Source of the DNA: Flavobacteriaceae bacterium UBA6268 | Lineage (GTDB): Bacteria; Bacteroidota; Bacteroidia; Flavobacteriales; Flavobacteriaceae | Assembly (NCBI GenBank): GCA_002440705.1 | Contig: DJVA01000049.1 | Location: 58,205-122,204 of the forward strand | DNA length: 64,000 nt | Direction of reading: 5' to 3' | Shown here: positions 52,359 through 60,684 of the stretch, piece after piece | How the letters are laid out: every line of letters starts with the position of its first letter | Numbering within the stretch: the first letter of the stretch is position 1 | The notes under the pieces: generated by a model | Told to the model about the DNA's origin: nothing | What the model saw: the letters and a program-made list of their open reading frames with translations, nothing else | Database searches by the model: none | Translations under genes and position numbers: made by a program

Positions 52359-53123
52359 TTATGCATTTTTTTCAATGAGTTCCATTGCCAAACTTAAGTA
52401 ATTATTGGCACCTTTACTAGCTGCGTCGTAACTAATAATGCTTTCCCCATAACTGGGGGCCTCGCTTAGGCGTACGTTTCGTTGGATGATGGTTTCAAAA
52501 ACCATTTCATCGAAATGCTTTTTTACTTCTTCCACAACTTGGTTGGAGAGCCGTAACCGAGAATCGTACATGGTGAGTAAGAGGCCTTCAATGTCTAAAT
52601 CCGGATTGTGGATTTTTTGTACACTTTTGATGGTATTGAGTAGTTTTCCGAGGCCTTCCAGTGCAAAATATTCACACTGTATGGGAATGATAACCGAGTC
52701 GGCTGCCGTGAGGGCGTTTAAGGTAAGTAACCCTAACGAAGGTGCACAGTCAATAAGGATGTAATCGTAGTTTGGTTTTAGGTTAACGATTGCCTTTTTG
52801 AGCATGGATTCCCGCTCTTCCTTGTCCACGAGTTCTATTTCAATAGCAACCAAATCAATGTGGGCCGGTATTAACTGCAAATTTGGGGAGTTGGTGGGAA
52901 TAATGGCTTCTTGGGCAGTAATGGTATGCTCCAATAATTGATAAGTCCCCCTATCGACATTTTCAACCTCAATCCCTAGGCCCGAAGTGGCATTTGCTTG
53001 GGGGTCGGCATCGATCAGAAGCACTTTTTTTTCAAGAACACCCAAAGAGGCAGCCAAGTTAACCGAGGTAGTTGTCTTACCTACACCTCCCTTTTGATTA
53101 GCAATAGCAATAATTTTACCCAT
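52359..53123 (-). CDS. parA: Chromosome partitioning ATPase ParA
   Basis: A 254-residue Walker-type ATPase (Soj/ParA) that works with ParB in chromosome segregation. Deviant Walker A KGGVGKTTTSVNLAASLG is at the N-terminus, followed by DADPQANATSGLG, the switch IDCAPSLGLLTLNAL, and the QNVRLSEAPSYGESI end block (as RNVRLSEAPSYGESI). A near-consensus -7 box TATTTTTA and the palindrome CTTGTTAACAAG lie upstream, the latter at 53184-53195. It leads the long leftward operon to wbqC. Confidence 0.96.
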   Translation of the reverse strand: MGKIIAIANQKGGVGKTTTSVNLAASLGVLEKKVLLIDADPQANATSGLGIEVENVDRGTYQLLEHTITAQEAIIPTNSPNLQLIPAHIDLVAIEIELVDKEERESMLKKAIVNLKPNYDYILIDCAPSLGLLTLNALTAADSVIIPIQCEYFALEGLGKLLNTIKSVQKIHNPDLDIEGLLLTMYDSRLRLSNQVVEEVKKHFDEMVFETIIQRNVRLSEAPSYGESIISYDAASKGANNYLSLAMELIEKNA

Positions 53124-53183
53124 GCAATTCCTACAAAATTTAAAGGTTAAAAATACGATTAATTACGGGCTTTGAAAATCCAA

Positions 53184-53203
53184 CTTGTTAACAAGAAGTG
53201 AAC
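53184..53203. repeat. Palindrome and direct repeat upstream of parA
   Basis: CTTGTTAACAAG (53184-53195) is a perfect 12-base palindrome and overlaps the paired half-sites GTTAAC-AAGAA-GTGAAC (53187-53203). It lies about 60 bases upstream of the parA start, just beyond where a promoter's upstream element would be. It could be an operator or a centromere-like site, but this is inference. Confidence 0.55.
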
Positions 53204-53226
53204 AATTACAAAGGTGAAAAAGGCGG

Positions 53227-54108
53227 CTATTTTTCCTTTTTGGAGCGGATCATGGCTTCCAGCATATCCCACATGGGCTCCGGAACAGCCTCCAGCAAAT
53301 TGAATTGCCCAGCACCCTTTAACCACTCACCACCGTCAATGGTTATGACCTCCCCGTTGATGTAAGCCGAAAAGTCGGATACAAGGTAAGCAGCCAAGTT
53401 GGCCAACTCTTGGTGGTCCCCAACCCTTTGCAAAGGTACTTTTTTTGCTAAATCGAATTTTTCCTTTAAATCTCCGGGCAGCAATCGATCCCATGCACCC
53501 TTGGTAGGAAAAGGCCCAGGAGCAATGGCATTAAACCGCATGCCATATTTGGCCCATTCCACGGCTAGGGACCGCGTCATGGCCAAAACACCAGCCTTGG
53601 CTGTGGCGCTGGGCACTACATAGGCCGATCCGGTCCAGGCGTAGGTGGTTACAATGTTTAGGACTGTCTTGTTGGTCTCCTTTTTTTCAATCCAGTGTTT
53701 CCCGAAGGCGAGGGTGCAGTTTTTGGTGCCTTTTAAAACAATGTCGATGATGGTATCGAAAGCATTGGATGAGAGGCGCTCCGTTGGTGAAATAAAATTT
53801 CCTGCTGCATTGTTGAGCAGCACGTCTACTTTTCCAAACCTTTCGATAGAAGCCAAGACCACTTGTTCTACTTCATTGTAGTGCCGAACGTCACATGCCA
53901 CCGGCAAGACTGAACCTCCGGTTTGGGATTCCAGTTCGGCTTGGACGGTTTTCAGTTTTTCAAAATTTCTGGAGGTGATGACTACATTTGCACCCAGTTC
54001 CAAGAAATAGGCAGCCATGGCTTTTCCCAAACCACTTCCACCTCCAGTAACGACAATCGTTTTGTCTTTTAGCGCATCATCGCGCAGCATTTTATCTTTG
54101 TAATTCAT
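53227..54108 (-). CDS. SDR-family reductase, 2,4-dienoyl-CoA reductase-like
   Basis: A 293-residue NADP(H)-dependent short-chain dehydrogenase/reductase. Cofactor motif TGGGSGLGKAMAA is near residues 21-33, NNAAGN at 99-104, and the C-terminal GEVITIDGGEWL block is present. The classical catalytic Tyr-x-x-x-Lys is replaced by a Ser-rich SATAK with Lys 171; loss of the Tyr at this place is typical for the 2,4-dienoyl-CoA reductase (DECR2-like) subgroup that helps unsaturated fatty-acid beta-oxidation. So that role is inferred. The gene stands alone between parA and an AAA ATPase gene. Confidence 0.86.
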   Translation of the reverse strand: MNYKDKMLRDDALKDKTIVVTGGGSGLGKAMAAYFLELGANVVITSRNFEKLKTVQAELESQTGGSVLPVACDVRHYNEVEQVVLASIERFGKVDVLLNNAAGNFISPTERLSSNAFDTIIDIVLKGTKNCTLAFGKHWIEKKETNKTVLNIVTTYAWTGSAYVVPSATAKAGVLAMTRSLAVEWAKYGMRFNAIAPGPFPTKGAWDRLLPGDLKEKFDLAKKVPLQRVGDHQELANLAAYLVSDFSAYINGEVITIDGGEWLKGAGQFNLLEAVPEPMWDMLEAMIRSKKEK

Positions 54109-54168
54109 TTCAAAATTGTTGAATGGTAAAAGTACGGATTACTGTATTAGAAACCTTACAACGAAAGG

Positions 54169-55311
54169 TTAAGTTAATTTCATATAAATGGTTTTGAACC
54201 AGATCTTGAACAAAGGATCCAAAAAAGTGATTTTTTGATTGAACGTATCGATAATTTCCTTTTGTACCAAAGCTTCTTTTGAGCGAATAACACTTGCAGA
54301 CGAAGACAAGCCGTATTTTTTGATCGTTGCTTTTCCTGTCAATTTTTCTTCTCCCAGTGCAATGGCTTTCAAAAGGTTTAATTGGAGGTTGGAAAGACCG
54401 TCCAGTTCTTTGCTGAAGATGAGGTCGTATTGATCGAGGAGGTTTTTAAGACCAAGATCGATTTCGGTTTGCGTACAGGTTTCCTTGGTCACCGTCCAAA
54501 CCGAGTTGGCCAGTTGCTGAACAAAGTAAGGATGGTTGTCTACGGTTTTTGCTATGCTGGCAGCGAGTTTGGGAAGTATTTTTTTTCCTGTTTTCCGAAA
54601 ACGGCTCGCGATATACTTTTTCCAGTGCTCATTGTCAATTTTTGAGAGAAAAAGAATTTCCCCAAATTTGTAGAAGGGCATCGATTTTTTTTCGAAGATC
54701 TCGGCCATCATGTGCTGCTTGCTTCCATAAATGGCATAGGAACAATGCTGATGTGTTTGCCAATAGGCCCGTAGTTTTTTCTGAAAATCCAACGAATCAT
54801 CGAAATGGGCAATGTTTTGAAATTCGTCGAGGCATACGACCAAATGAATTCCTTTTTGTTGCGAAATGACTTCGGGAAGGTTCAGGATTTCTTGCGGGTC
54901 TTTTTGAACCTCCTCCCAATCCAAGGAAATTGAAAAGTCTTGGGTGGGATCTGTTCCAAAACTGAATCTTGGGATAAGGTGCTTGAAAAACGCTTTGGCT
55001 TGTTCTAAGCGCTCCTCCCACTTGGAATAAGAGGTTTTGATGATTTCGGAAGCAAAATATTCATAAAATTCCCTTTCGTTTCGCGTTTTGAACAGATCGA
55101 TGAAACAGAACTTGATTTTTGGGTTTTTGCGTTCCAATTCTTTTGCTATCTTGAAGAAGAGCGATGATTTACCCCAGCGTCTTGGGGAGATAAGGGTAAC
55201 ATTTATTTTAGACATCAGCAATGACGAAATTTGTGCAATTTCGTTTTCGCGGTTTACAAAAAAATCTTCCGTAACCAGTTTACCGTACTTAAAGGGCAAT
55301 CGATTTTCCAT
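54169..55311 (-). CDS. AAA-type ATPase of the archaeal-ATPase/AAA_14-like group
   Basis: A 380-residue P-loop ATPase. Walker A is SPRRWGKSS at 42-50, Walker B LDEFQN at 161-166, and the sensor-1 region YGSKQH at 195-200. The PRR(W/R)GKS form and the later ANSVW...L block match archaeal-type ATPases found in many bacteria. The C-terminal 100 residues look like a winged helix (LSNLQLNLLKAI, SSSASVIRSKEALVQKEII). No nuclease domain follows, unlike many relatives. The cellular role is unknown. It stands alone, and its upstream region carries a 15-bp tandem repeat. Confidence 0.82.
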   Translation of the reverse strand: MENRLPFKYGKLVTEDFFVNRENEIAQISSLLMSKINVTLISPRRWGKSSLFFKIAKELERKNPKIKFCFIDLFKTRNEREFYEYFASEIIKTSYSKWEERLEQAKAFFKHLIPRFSFGTDPTQDFSISLDWEEVQKDPQEILNLPEVISQQKGIHLVVCLDEFQNIAHFDDSLDFQKKLRAYWQTHQHCSYAIYGSKQHMMAEIFEKKSMPFYKFGEILFLSKIDNEHWKKYIASRFRKTGKKILPKLAASIAKTVDNHPYFVQQLANSVWTVTKETCTQTEIDLGLKNLLDQYDLIFSKELDGLSNLQLNLLKAIALGEEKLTGKATIKKYGLSSSASVIRSKEALVQKEIIDTFNQKITFLDPLFKIWFKTIYMKLT

Positions 55312-55321
55312 AGGGTAAAAC

Positions 55322-55359
55322 TAGTAACAAAAAAGTTAGTAACAAAATTGTTAGTTATG
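55322..55359. repeat. 15-bp tandem repeat upstream of the AAA ATPase gene
   Basis: TAGTAACAAAAAAGT (55322-55336) and TAGTAACAAAATTGT (55337-55351) agree at 13 of 15 positions; a third copy begins TAGTTATG at 55352. The second unit also holds the dyad TAACAA-AA-TTGTTA. The array ends eleven bases before the ATPase start, so it overlaps the likely promoter and leader. Confidence 0.7.
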
Positions 55360-55383
55360 TATTTAATATCGAAAAAGGGGTTG

Positions 55384-57516
55384 CTAGGCTTTGTTGGTAT
55401 CCAGTAAGATTTCCAAAATTTCAATGGCAGCATCACTTATTTTGGTTCCTGGTCCGTAAACCGCTACTGCACCTGCTTTAAAAAGAAAGTCATAATCCTG
55501 TGGAGGTATCACACCTCCAACGATGACCATAATATCGTCACGCCCCAATTTTTTGAGGGCCTCAATTACTTGTGGCACTAAGGTTTTATGCCCTGCCGCC
55601 AATGAAGATACCCCTAAAATGTGGACATCATTTTCCATGGCTTGTTTGGCAACTTCGTCCGGAGTTTGAAATAAAGGGCCTATGTCAACATCAAAACCTA
55701 CATCGGCATAACCGGTAGCCACAACCTTAGCCCCGCGATCGTGGCCATCTTGTCCCATTTTTGCAATCATGATCCGGGGGCGGCGGCCTTCTTCTTTTGC
55801 AAATTGATCGGCCAGCATCCTTGCTTTTTCAAAACTGGGGTCTTTTTTGATTTCTTTACGGTACACGCCGCTAAATGTTTTTATTTGCGCTTTGTAGCGG
55901 CCAAACACTTTTTCAAGGGCATCGCTTATTTCTCCCAAAGTGGCCCTTTCCTTGGCGGCTTCAACAGCTAAAGCTAATAAATTTCCATCACCTGTTTCTG
56001 CACATTGGGTTAAATTTGAGAGGGCCTTTGCTACACGAACTGAATTTCGGGATCTCTTAATCCGCTCAAGTCGTGCTATTTGCTCTTTGCGAACTTTTTG
56101 ATTGTCTACATCTAAAATTTGCAAAGGGTCTTCCTTTTTCAACCGGAATTTATTTACTCCTACAATAATGTCTTGTCCACTGTCAATACGGGCTTGTTTT
56201 CTGGCAGAGGCTTCTTCAATGCGCAGTTTGGGGATTCCTTTTTCGATGGCTTTGGTCATACCACCCAAGGCTTCGATTTCTTGAATCAATCCCCAGGCTT
56301 TCTGTACAAGATCGTTCGTCAATTTTTCAACATAAAAACTTCCTGCCCAAGGATCTACCGTGCGGGTAATTTGTGTTTCTTCCTGAAGGTAGATCTGTGT
56401 ATTGCGCGCAATACGGGCTGAAAAATCGGTGGGGAGTGCCAAAGCCTCGTCCAAAGCATTGGTATGCAAGGACTGCGTACCGCCCAATGCCGCAGCCATG
56501 GCCTCAATGCAGGTTCGGGCTACGTTGTTGAATGGATCCTGCTCTGTTAAGCTCCACCCACTAGTTTGGCAATGAGTGCGAAGCGCCAAAGATTTTTCGT
56601 TTTTGGGATTGAATTGTTTTACCAATTTGGCCCAAAGCATCCTAGCGGCTCTCATTTTGGCAATTTCCATGAAATGATTCATTCCAATGGCCCAAAAAAA
56701 TGACAAACGGGGGGCAAAGCTATCGATGTCCATTCCAGCGGCCAACCCAGTGCGTATGTATTCTAATCCGTCGGCAAGGGTATACGCCAATTCAATATCA
56801 CAGGTAGCACCGGCTTCCTGCATGTGGTATCCCGAAATAGAGATGCTGTTGAATCTAGGCATGTACTTACTGGTGTACTTGAAAATGTCACTGATGATTT
56901 TCATAGAAGGAGTAGGAGGGTAGATGTAGGTATTTCGGACCATAAACTCTTTTAGGATGTCGTTTTGGATGGTTCCGGAAAGCTTTTCTGTGGAAACGCC
57001 TTGTTCTTCAGCAGCGACAATATAAAATGCCATGATGGGCAAAACGGCACCGTTCATGGTCATGGAAACACTCATTTGGTCGAGGGGAATTTGATCGAAA
57101 AGGATTTTCATATCCTCCACAGTGTCTATGGCCACACCCGCCTTCCCAACATCGCCTTCCACCCTAGGGTGGTCGCTATCGTACCCTCGATGGGTTGCCA
57201 AATCAAAAGCAACAGACAGTCCTTTTTGACCCGCAGCCAAGTTTCTTCGATAAAATGCATTGCTGTCCTCCGCTGTTGAAAAGCCGGCATATTGCCTGAT
57301 GGTCCATGGGCGCTGTACATACATGGTAGAATAAGGCCCCCGAAGAAAGGGAGGTATTCCCGCTGCATAACCCAGGTGTTCCAGATGCTCGATGTCTTTA
57401 TTGGAATACCTTGACTGGATAGAGATACCCTCGGCCATTTCCATCGCCTTATTCGTACTCTTTTTTTTGGACTCTTCTTTTTTTAAGGTTAGCTTTTGGA
57501 GGTCTTTTCGTTCCAT
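55384..57516 (-). CDS. Methylmalonyl-CoA mutase large (B12-binding) subunit
   Basis: A 710-residue adenosylcobalamin-dependent mutase that interconverts methylmalonyl-CoA and succinyl-CoA. The TIM-barrel half has RGPYSTMYVQRPWTIRQYAGF with the substrate Tyr and MTMNGAVLPIMAFY; the C-terminal cobalamin domain has KMGQDGHDRGAKVVA with the lower-axial His. Start is the ATG at 57516 (MERKDLQKLT), directly next to the lipoprotein stop. It is the last gene of the udk-divIC-mutase string. Names such as scpA or mutB are used by different groups, so none is given. Confidence 0.95.
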   Translation of the reverse strand: MERKDLQKLTLKKEESKKKSTNKAMEMAEGISIQSRYSNKDIEHLEHLGYAAGIPPFLRGPYSTMYVQRPWTIRQYAGFSTAEDSNAFYRRNLAAGQKGLSVAFDLATHRGYDSDHPRVEGDVGKAGVAIDTVEDMKILFDQIPLDQMSVSMTMNGAVLPIMAFYIVAAEEQGVSTEKLSGTIQNDILKEFMVRNTYIYPPTPSMKIISDIFKYTSKYMPRFNSISISGYHMQEAGATCDIELAYTLADGLEYIRTGLAAGMDIDSFAPRLSFFWAIGMNHFMEIAKMRAARMLWAKLVKQFNPKNEKSLALRTHCQTSGWSLTEQDPFNNVARTCIEAMAAALGGTQSLHTNALDEALALPTDFSARIARNTQIYLQEETQITRTVDPWAGSFYVEKLTNDLVQKAWGLIQEIEALGGMTKAIEKGIPKLRIEEASARKQARIDSGQDIIVGVNKFRLKKEDPLQILDVDNQKVRKEQIARLERIKRSRNSVRVAKALSNLTQCAETGDGNLLALAVEAAKERATLGEISDALEKVFGRYKAQIKTFSGVYRKEIKKDPSFEKARMLADQFAKEEGRRPRIMIAKMGQDGHDRGAKVVATGYADVGFDVDIGPLFQTPDEVAKQAMENDVHILGVSSLAAGHKTLVPQVIEALKKLGRDDIMVIVGGVIPPQDYDFLFKAGAVAVYGPGTKISDAAIEILEILLDTNKA

Positions 57517-57517
57517 T

Positions 57518-58114
57518 TTAAGGGGTATTGGTGAAATCAAAATCCAATAAGTGCTGGTAATACCCATCCAGCATCAAAAACATGGCTAAGTATTCGTCCT
57601 GTATGATCATCATTACATTTTGCCGCATAGGTTCGGCAATAATCTGTGGCGAAAAATAGTTTTCGTCACGCAGTATCTGAAGCTTTTCGCGAAATGCATC
57701 GTCTTTAATACTGGTTAACAAGCAGTTAACGTATTCATTATCATAATTAAGGTGCGCCCCGCTCTTCTCAAAATCCCAGAGGCTTTTGTTTTCCTTCAAT
57801 TTTTGCAATAAGTCCAAGGAATGTTGGGAAACAATTTCCTTGAAGGGAGCAGTGCCTTCCAAACCCCTATATACAAACTGCATATAGCCTTCAATGTAAT
57901 AGGAAGGGGTGCCTTCGCGGTAATCGGAATACTTGTTGTAGTACTTAGCAATGTCTTCCTGAAAACTATAAAGGGCTTCGTGCATTAGGGCCTTGTCCGC
58001 TCCGGGGCAGTCTACTTTTTGCGGTTTATCCTGAAAGCGATATTTCAGGGGTTGTTCGCATCCGCCCAAAAAAACACTGAGAATTAAAAATAGTATGAAT
58101 TTATTGTTTTTCAT
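57518..58114 (-). CDS. Unknown lipoprotein between the mutase subunits
   Basis: A 198-residue predicted lipoprotein (FLGGC, Cys 19) with no motif that I recognise. It is helical and rich in Tyr, Phe, Asp and Glu, with the patterns DKALMHEALYSFQEDIAKYY and EPMRQNVMMIIQDEYLAMFLMLDGYY. The ATG at 58114 begins a good signal peptide; an ATG at 58135 would add seven residues. It lies exactly between the small and large mutase subunit genes, overlapping the former by 14 bases, hence one message, though a cell-envelope protein has no obvious link to a cytosolic enzyme. Confidence 0.8.
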   Translation of the reverse strand: MKNNKFILFLILSVFLGGCEQPLKYRFQDKPQKVDCPGADKALMHEALYSFQEDIAKYYNKYSDYREGTPSYYIEGYMQFVYRGLEGTAPFKEIVSQHSLDLLQKLKENKSLWDFEKSGAHLNYDNEYVNCLLTSIKDDAFREKLQILRDENYFSPQIIAEPMRQNVMMIIQDEYLAMFLMLDGYYQHLLDFDFTNTP

Positions 58115-59483
58115 GTTCCAATCGTTCTTTTTCAATGGCTTCGGAAAGTCTTTTCTCCAAAATAGGGGTTATGATGGTTTTTCTGGCTTGGGTTTTTAAA
58201 AAGGGATACAATTCCAATTCGTCTTTCATGCAGTCCTTAGGATTTTGGTATTTATTGGTTCCAACAAGAACCAGTTTTCCTTCGTCAAAAAATACCTGTT
58301 CTTTTTTGGCACTTTCTTTTATTTTTTTCTGGATAATACCTTCCTTCAGTTGTTTTAGAAAACCGCCCCCTTTTTCAATGTTCTTGAACAGCTCCAGTGC
58401 TTTTTCAGAGAGCTCTTGAGTTAATTTTTCAATATAAAAACTTCCATCTGCTGGGTTGGAAACCAGGTCAAAATAGCTTTCGGCTTTTAAAATCAACAAT
58501 TGGTTTCTTGCAATGCGTTCGCCAAATTCATTGCTTTTGTGGTACAAAGAATCATACGATACGGTGGCAATTGTATTGGCTCCACCCAGAACTGCACTCA
58601 TGTTTTCGGTAGTCGTACGCAAGAGGTTTACATTATAATCGTAAAGGGTTTTGTTGCGTTTACTGGGAAATGTAACAATGTGGCAATTTGTATCCACTCC
58701 ACAGGCGGAAGCCAAAGCCGCATATACAACTCGAAGTGCCCTAATTTTGGAGAGTTCAAAAAAATAATTGCTGCCAATAGCTACGGTAAAAACCATTTTA
58801 AAATTGGGGGTAAGCAGTTTTTTTTGGTGAAGGTGATTGAGGTACTCCTGTGCGTGTGCCAGGGCATAGGCCACTTGCTGCAGGCTATTGGCCCCAGCAT
58901 TTTGATACAAGGCAAGGTCGACCCCCAGAAGCCACTCCTCCTTTTGGTTGCTTACGAGGGATTCCAACACCTCCCAATCCTGCTCCATGGAATGGAACCA
59001 ATTTCCGGTTTTGGCAAGATGGCGTATGGGATCCAGTCGGTAAAAGACCCCTGCTTTTTTGGAACGAAGGTAATTGTCCAGAAGCAGGTAAAAGTCCGAA
59101 TCCAAAAAGTCCAATTGAAGATAGATTGGGGTATCACCGAATGGAAAATCATTCAATACGACCTTGGGATCAAAAGGTTTTTCCGCAATTAGGAATATGG
59201 CCGAAGTGCCTCTCTGGCACGCATCCAAAATCAAGTGGTTAACCTTATGCGCGTCGTCTACAAAAAAAGATTGGGCAATGCGCCAAGTGTCGGGTTGCCC
59301 CGGGACCGTTAAAAAGCCATCTTTAAACTCCTCAGGATGGTAAAATGGGCGCACCTGAATGCCTTCCAAACCCTGCCAGACAAGAGCATCGTTGTAATCG
59401 GCTCCCTTTAGGTCCATTTGTATCTTTTGTTTCCATTGGGAAGCCGTAACGGGATTGAAAGCATCAAAAAGGGATTCACTCAT
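58101..59483 (-). CDS. Methylmalonyl-CoA mutase small subunit
   Basis: A 460-residue non-catalytic subunit of heterodimeric methylmalonyl-CoA mutase. It keeps the barrel fold, with LFDAFNPVTASQWKQKIQMDLKGADY at the N-terminus and VSNPADGSFYIEKLTQEL at the C-terminal side, but has no cobalamin-binding DxHxxG. Divergence from the large subunit is normal. It overlaps divIC by eight bases and the lipoprotein by 14, so the whole string is one operon. Confidence 0.93.
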   Translation of the reverse strand: MSESLFDAFNPVTASQWKQKIQMDLKGADYNDALVWQGLEGIQVRPFYHPEEFKDGFLTVPGQPDTWRIAQSFFVDDAHKVNHLILDACQRGTSAIFLIAEKPFDPKVVLNDFPFGDTPIYLQLDFLDSDFYLLLDNYLRSKKAGVFYRLDPIRHLAKTGNWFHSMEQDWEVLESLVSNQKEEWLLGVDLALYQNAGANSLQQVAYALAHAQEYLNHLHQKKLLTPNFKMVFTVAIGSNYFFELSKIRALRVVYAALASACGVDTNCHIVTFPSKRNKTLYDYNVNLLRTTTENMSAVLGGANTIATVSYDSLYHKSNEFGERIARNQLLILKAESYFDLVSNPADGSFYIEKLTQELSEKALELFKNIEKGGGFLKQLKEGIIQKKIKESAKKEQVFFDEGKLVLVGTNKYQNPKDCMKDELELYPFLKTQARKTIITPILEKRLSEAIEKERLEHEKQ

Positions 59484-59811
59484 TTTGTTTGTTTTTTGGG
59501 ATACTATCCTCGTGCTCGATAATGTAAATATCCTCGTTTTCTTTTTTCAGGTAAAATTTTTCCCGTGCATATTTTTCCATTTCATTGCTATCCTCCATTT
59601 TCTGGAGAAATTCTTTCCCTTCCTTGATATCTTTTTGGTAAAGTTGCTTGCTTTTTTGGAGGGTTTCGATGTCGTCGTTAAGTTCCTTGTGTATGAAGTA
59701 TGAATTGGTGTCAAAAAAAACCATCCATACAATGAAAAAAATAAGGATCAATACATATTTGTTGCTAAAAAAGCGGATCCATTTGTTTTTTTTCAATGCG
59801 GAAATCTTCAT
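59476..59811 (-). CDS. DivIC/FtsB-type cell division protein
   Basis: A 111-residue bitopic protein: short cytosolic N-terminus, one transmembrane helix (YVLILIFFIVWMVFFDT, about 19-36), and a coiled coil rich in Glu/Lys (ELNDDIETLQKSKQLYQKDIKEGKEFL) followed by YAREKFYLKKENEDIYII, the typical septum formation initiator end. It acts with FtsL and FtsQ-like proteins in division. It is between udk and the mutase small subunit. Confidence 0.88.
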   Translation of the reverse strand: MKISALKKNKWIRFFSNKYVLILIFFIVWMVFFDTNSYFIHKELNDDIETLQKSKQLYQKDIKEGKEFLQKMEDSNEMEKYAREKFYLKKENEDIYIIEHEDSIPKNKQNE

Positions 59812-59819
59812 GGTTCTTG

Positions 59820-60428
59820 TTATGACAGGCGTTGGTGTATGATGTTTTGTATCAGTTTTACGGCAACGGTGTTGTAACGGTTGGTAGGAATAATGATGTC
59901 TGCAAACTCCTTGGTGGGTTCAATAAACTCCATGTGCATGGGCTTAAGGGTGCTTTGATAGCGGCTTAGCACTTCATTTAGGTCCCTCCCTCTTTCTGAT
60001 ATGTCCCTTTTAAGTCTGCGGATAAGCCGCTCGTCACTATCTGCATGCACAAAAAGTTTTACATCAAACATCTCCCTAATATCGGGATGAGTCAAGATAA
60101 GGATGCCTTCCACAATGACCACCTTTTTTGGGTAGGTCTTAATGGTATCGGAAGTACGGTTGTGCTCCACAAAGGAATATACCGGCTGGTCAATGGGATT
60201 TCCCTTTCGGAGTTCTTTTAAATGTGCCACCAACAGCTCAAAATCGATGGCTTGTGGATGGTCAAAATTGATTTTTACACGCTCCTCATAGGACAAGTGA
60301 CTCGTATCCTTGTAATAAGAATCTTGGGAAATAACACATACTTCGCTCTCGGGAAGTTCCTCAATAATTTGTGAAACCACAGTGGTTTTACCACTTCCGG
60401 TGCCACCGGCTATACCAATGATAAGCAT
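59820..60428 (-). CDS. udk: Uridine kinase
   Basis: A 202-residue pyrimidine ribonucleoside kinase that makes UMP and CMP from nucleosides. P-loop IAGGTGSGKTT is at residues 6-16, SQDSYYKDTSHL gives the catalytic Asp region, FDHPQAIDFELL and the TYPKKVVIVEGILIL strand follow, as do RLIRRLKRDISERGRDL lid residues. Length is standard. A TACCTTTG box precedes it, making it the first gene of the leftward udk-divIC-mutase operon. Confidence 0.95.
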   Translation of the reverse strand: MLIIGIAGGTGSGKTTVVSQIIEELPESEVCVISQDSYYKDTSHLSYEERVKINFDHPQAIDFELLVAHLKELRKGNPIDQPVYSFVEHNRTSDTIKTYPKKVVIVEGILILTHPDIREMFDVKLFVHADSDERLIRRLKRDISERGRDLNEVLSRYQSTLKPMHMEFIEPTKEFADIIIPTNRYNTVAVKLIQNIIHQRLS

Positions 60429-60444
60429 CGTGAATACTTTAAAG

Positions 60445-60452
60445 CAAAGGTA
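60445..60452 (-). promoter_or_regulatory. -7 promoter box for the udk operon
   Basis: TACCTTTG on the minus strand, 17 bases before the udk ATG. An identical box precedes the fur-family gene. Upstream element not clear. Confidence 0.5.
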
Positions 60453-60626
60453 CTAATGAAAAAGCTAAATGGGACATGTATTCGGGAAAATTAGCCATCT
60501 GGTCCATTGTGGTGTTTTTTCATTAGGAAAGTTAAGGAACCGTACTATTTCTCTATCGTTTCAAAAGCGCTGAATGTAAATTTCAGTTGGGAATTCTTTT
60601 AAACTGTTTATGATTAATGTCATAGT

Positions 60627-60653
60627 TTGCCTGTAGTTCCACCCCTAGTTTTG
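60627..60653 (+). promoter_or_regulatory. Promoter for the YceI and barrel gene pair
   Basis: TTG at 60627-60629 and TAGTTTTG at 60646-60653, spacer 16. The 60453-60626 stretch between the udk and YceI promoters shows no further gene or structure that I can support. Confidence 0.5.
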
Positions 60654-60684
60654 TGTCAGAAAATAATTTCTAAAACCAACAACC

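Noticed and set aside
51453..53226. Canonical parS site near parAB
   Set aside because: No GTTTCACGTGAAAC-like 14-16 base palindrome was found; only the different CTTGTTAACAAG palindrome is present, which is reported as a separate finding.
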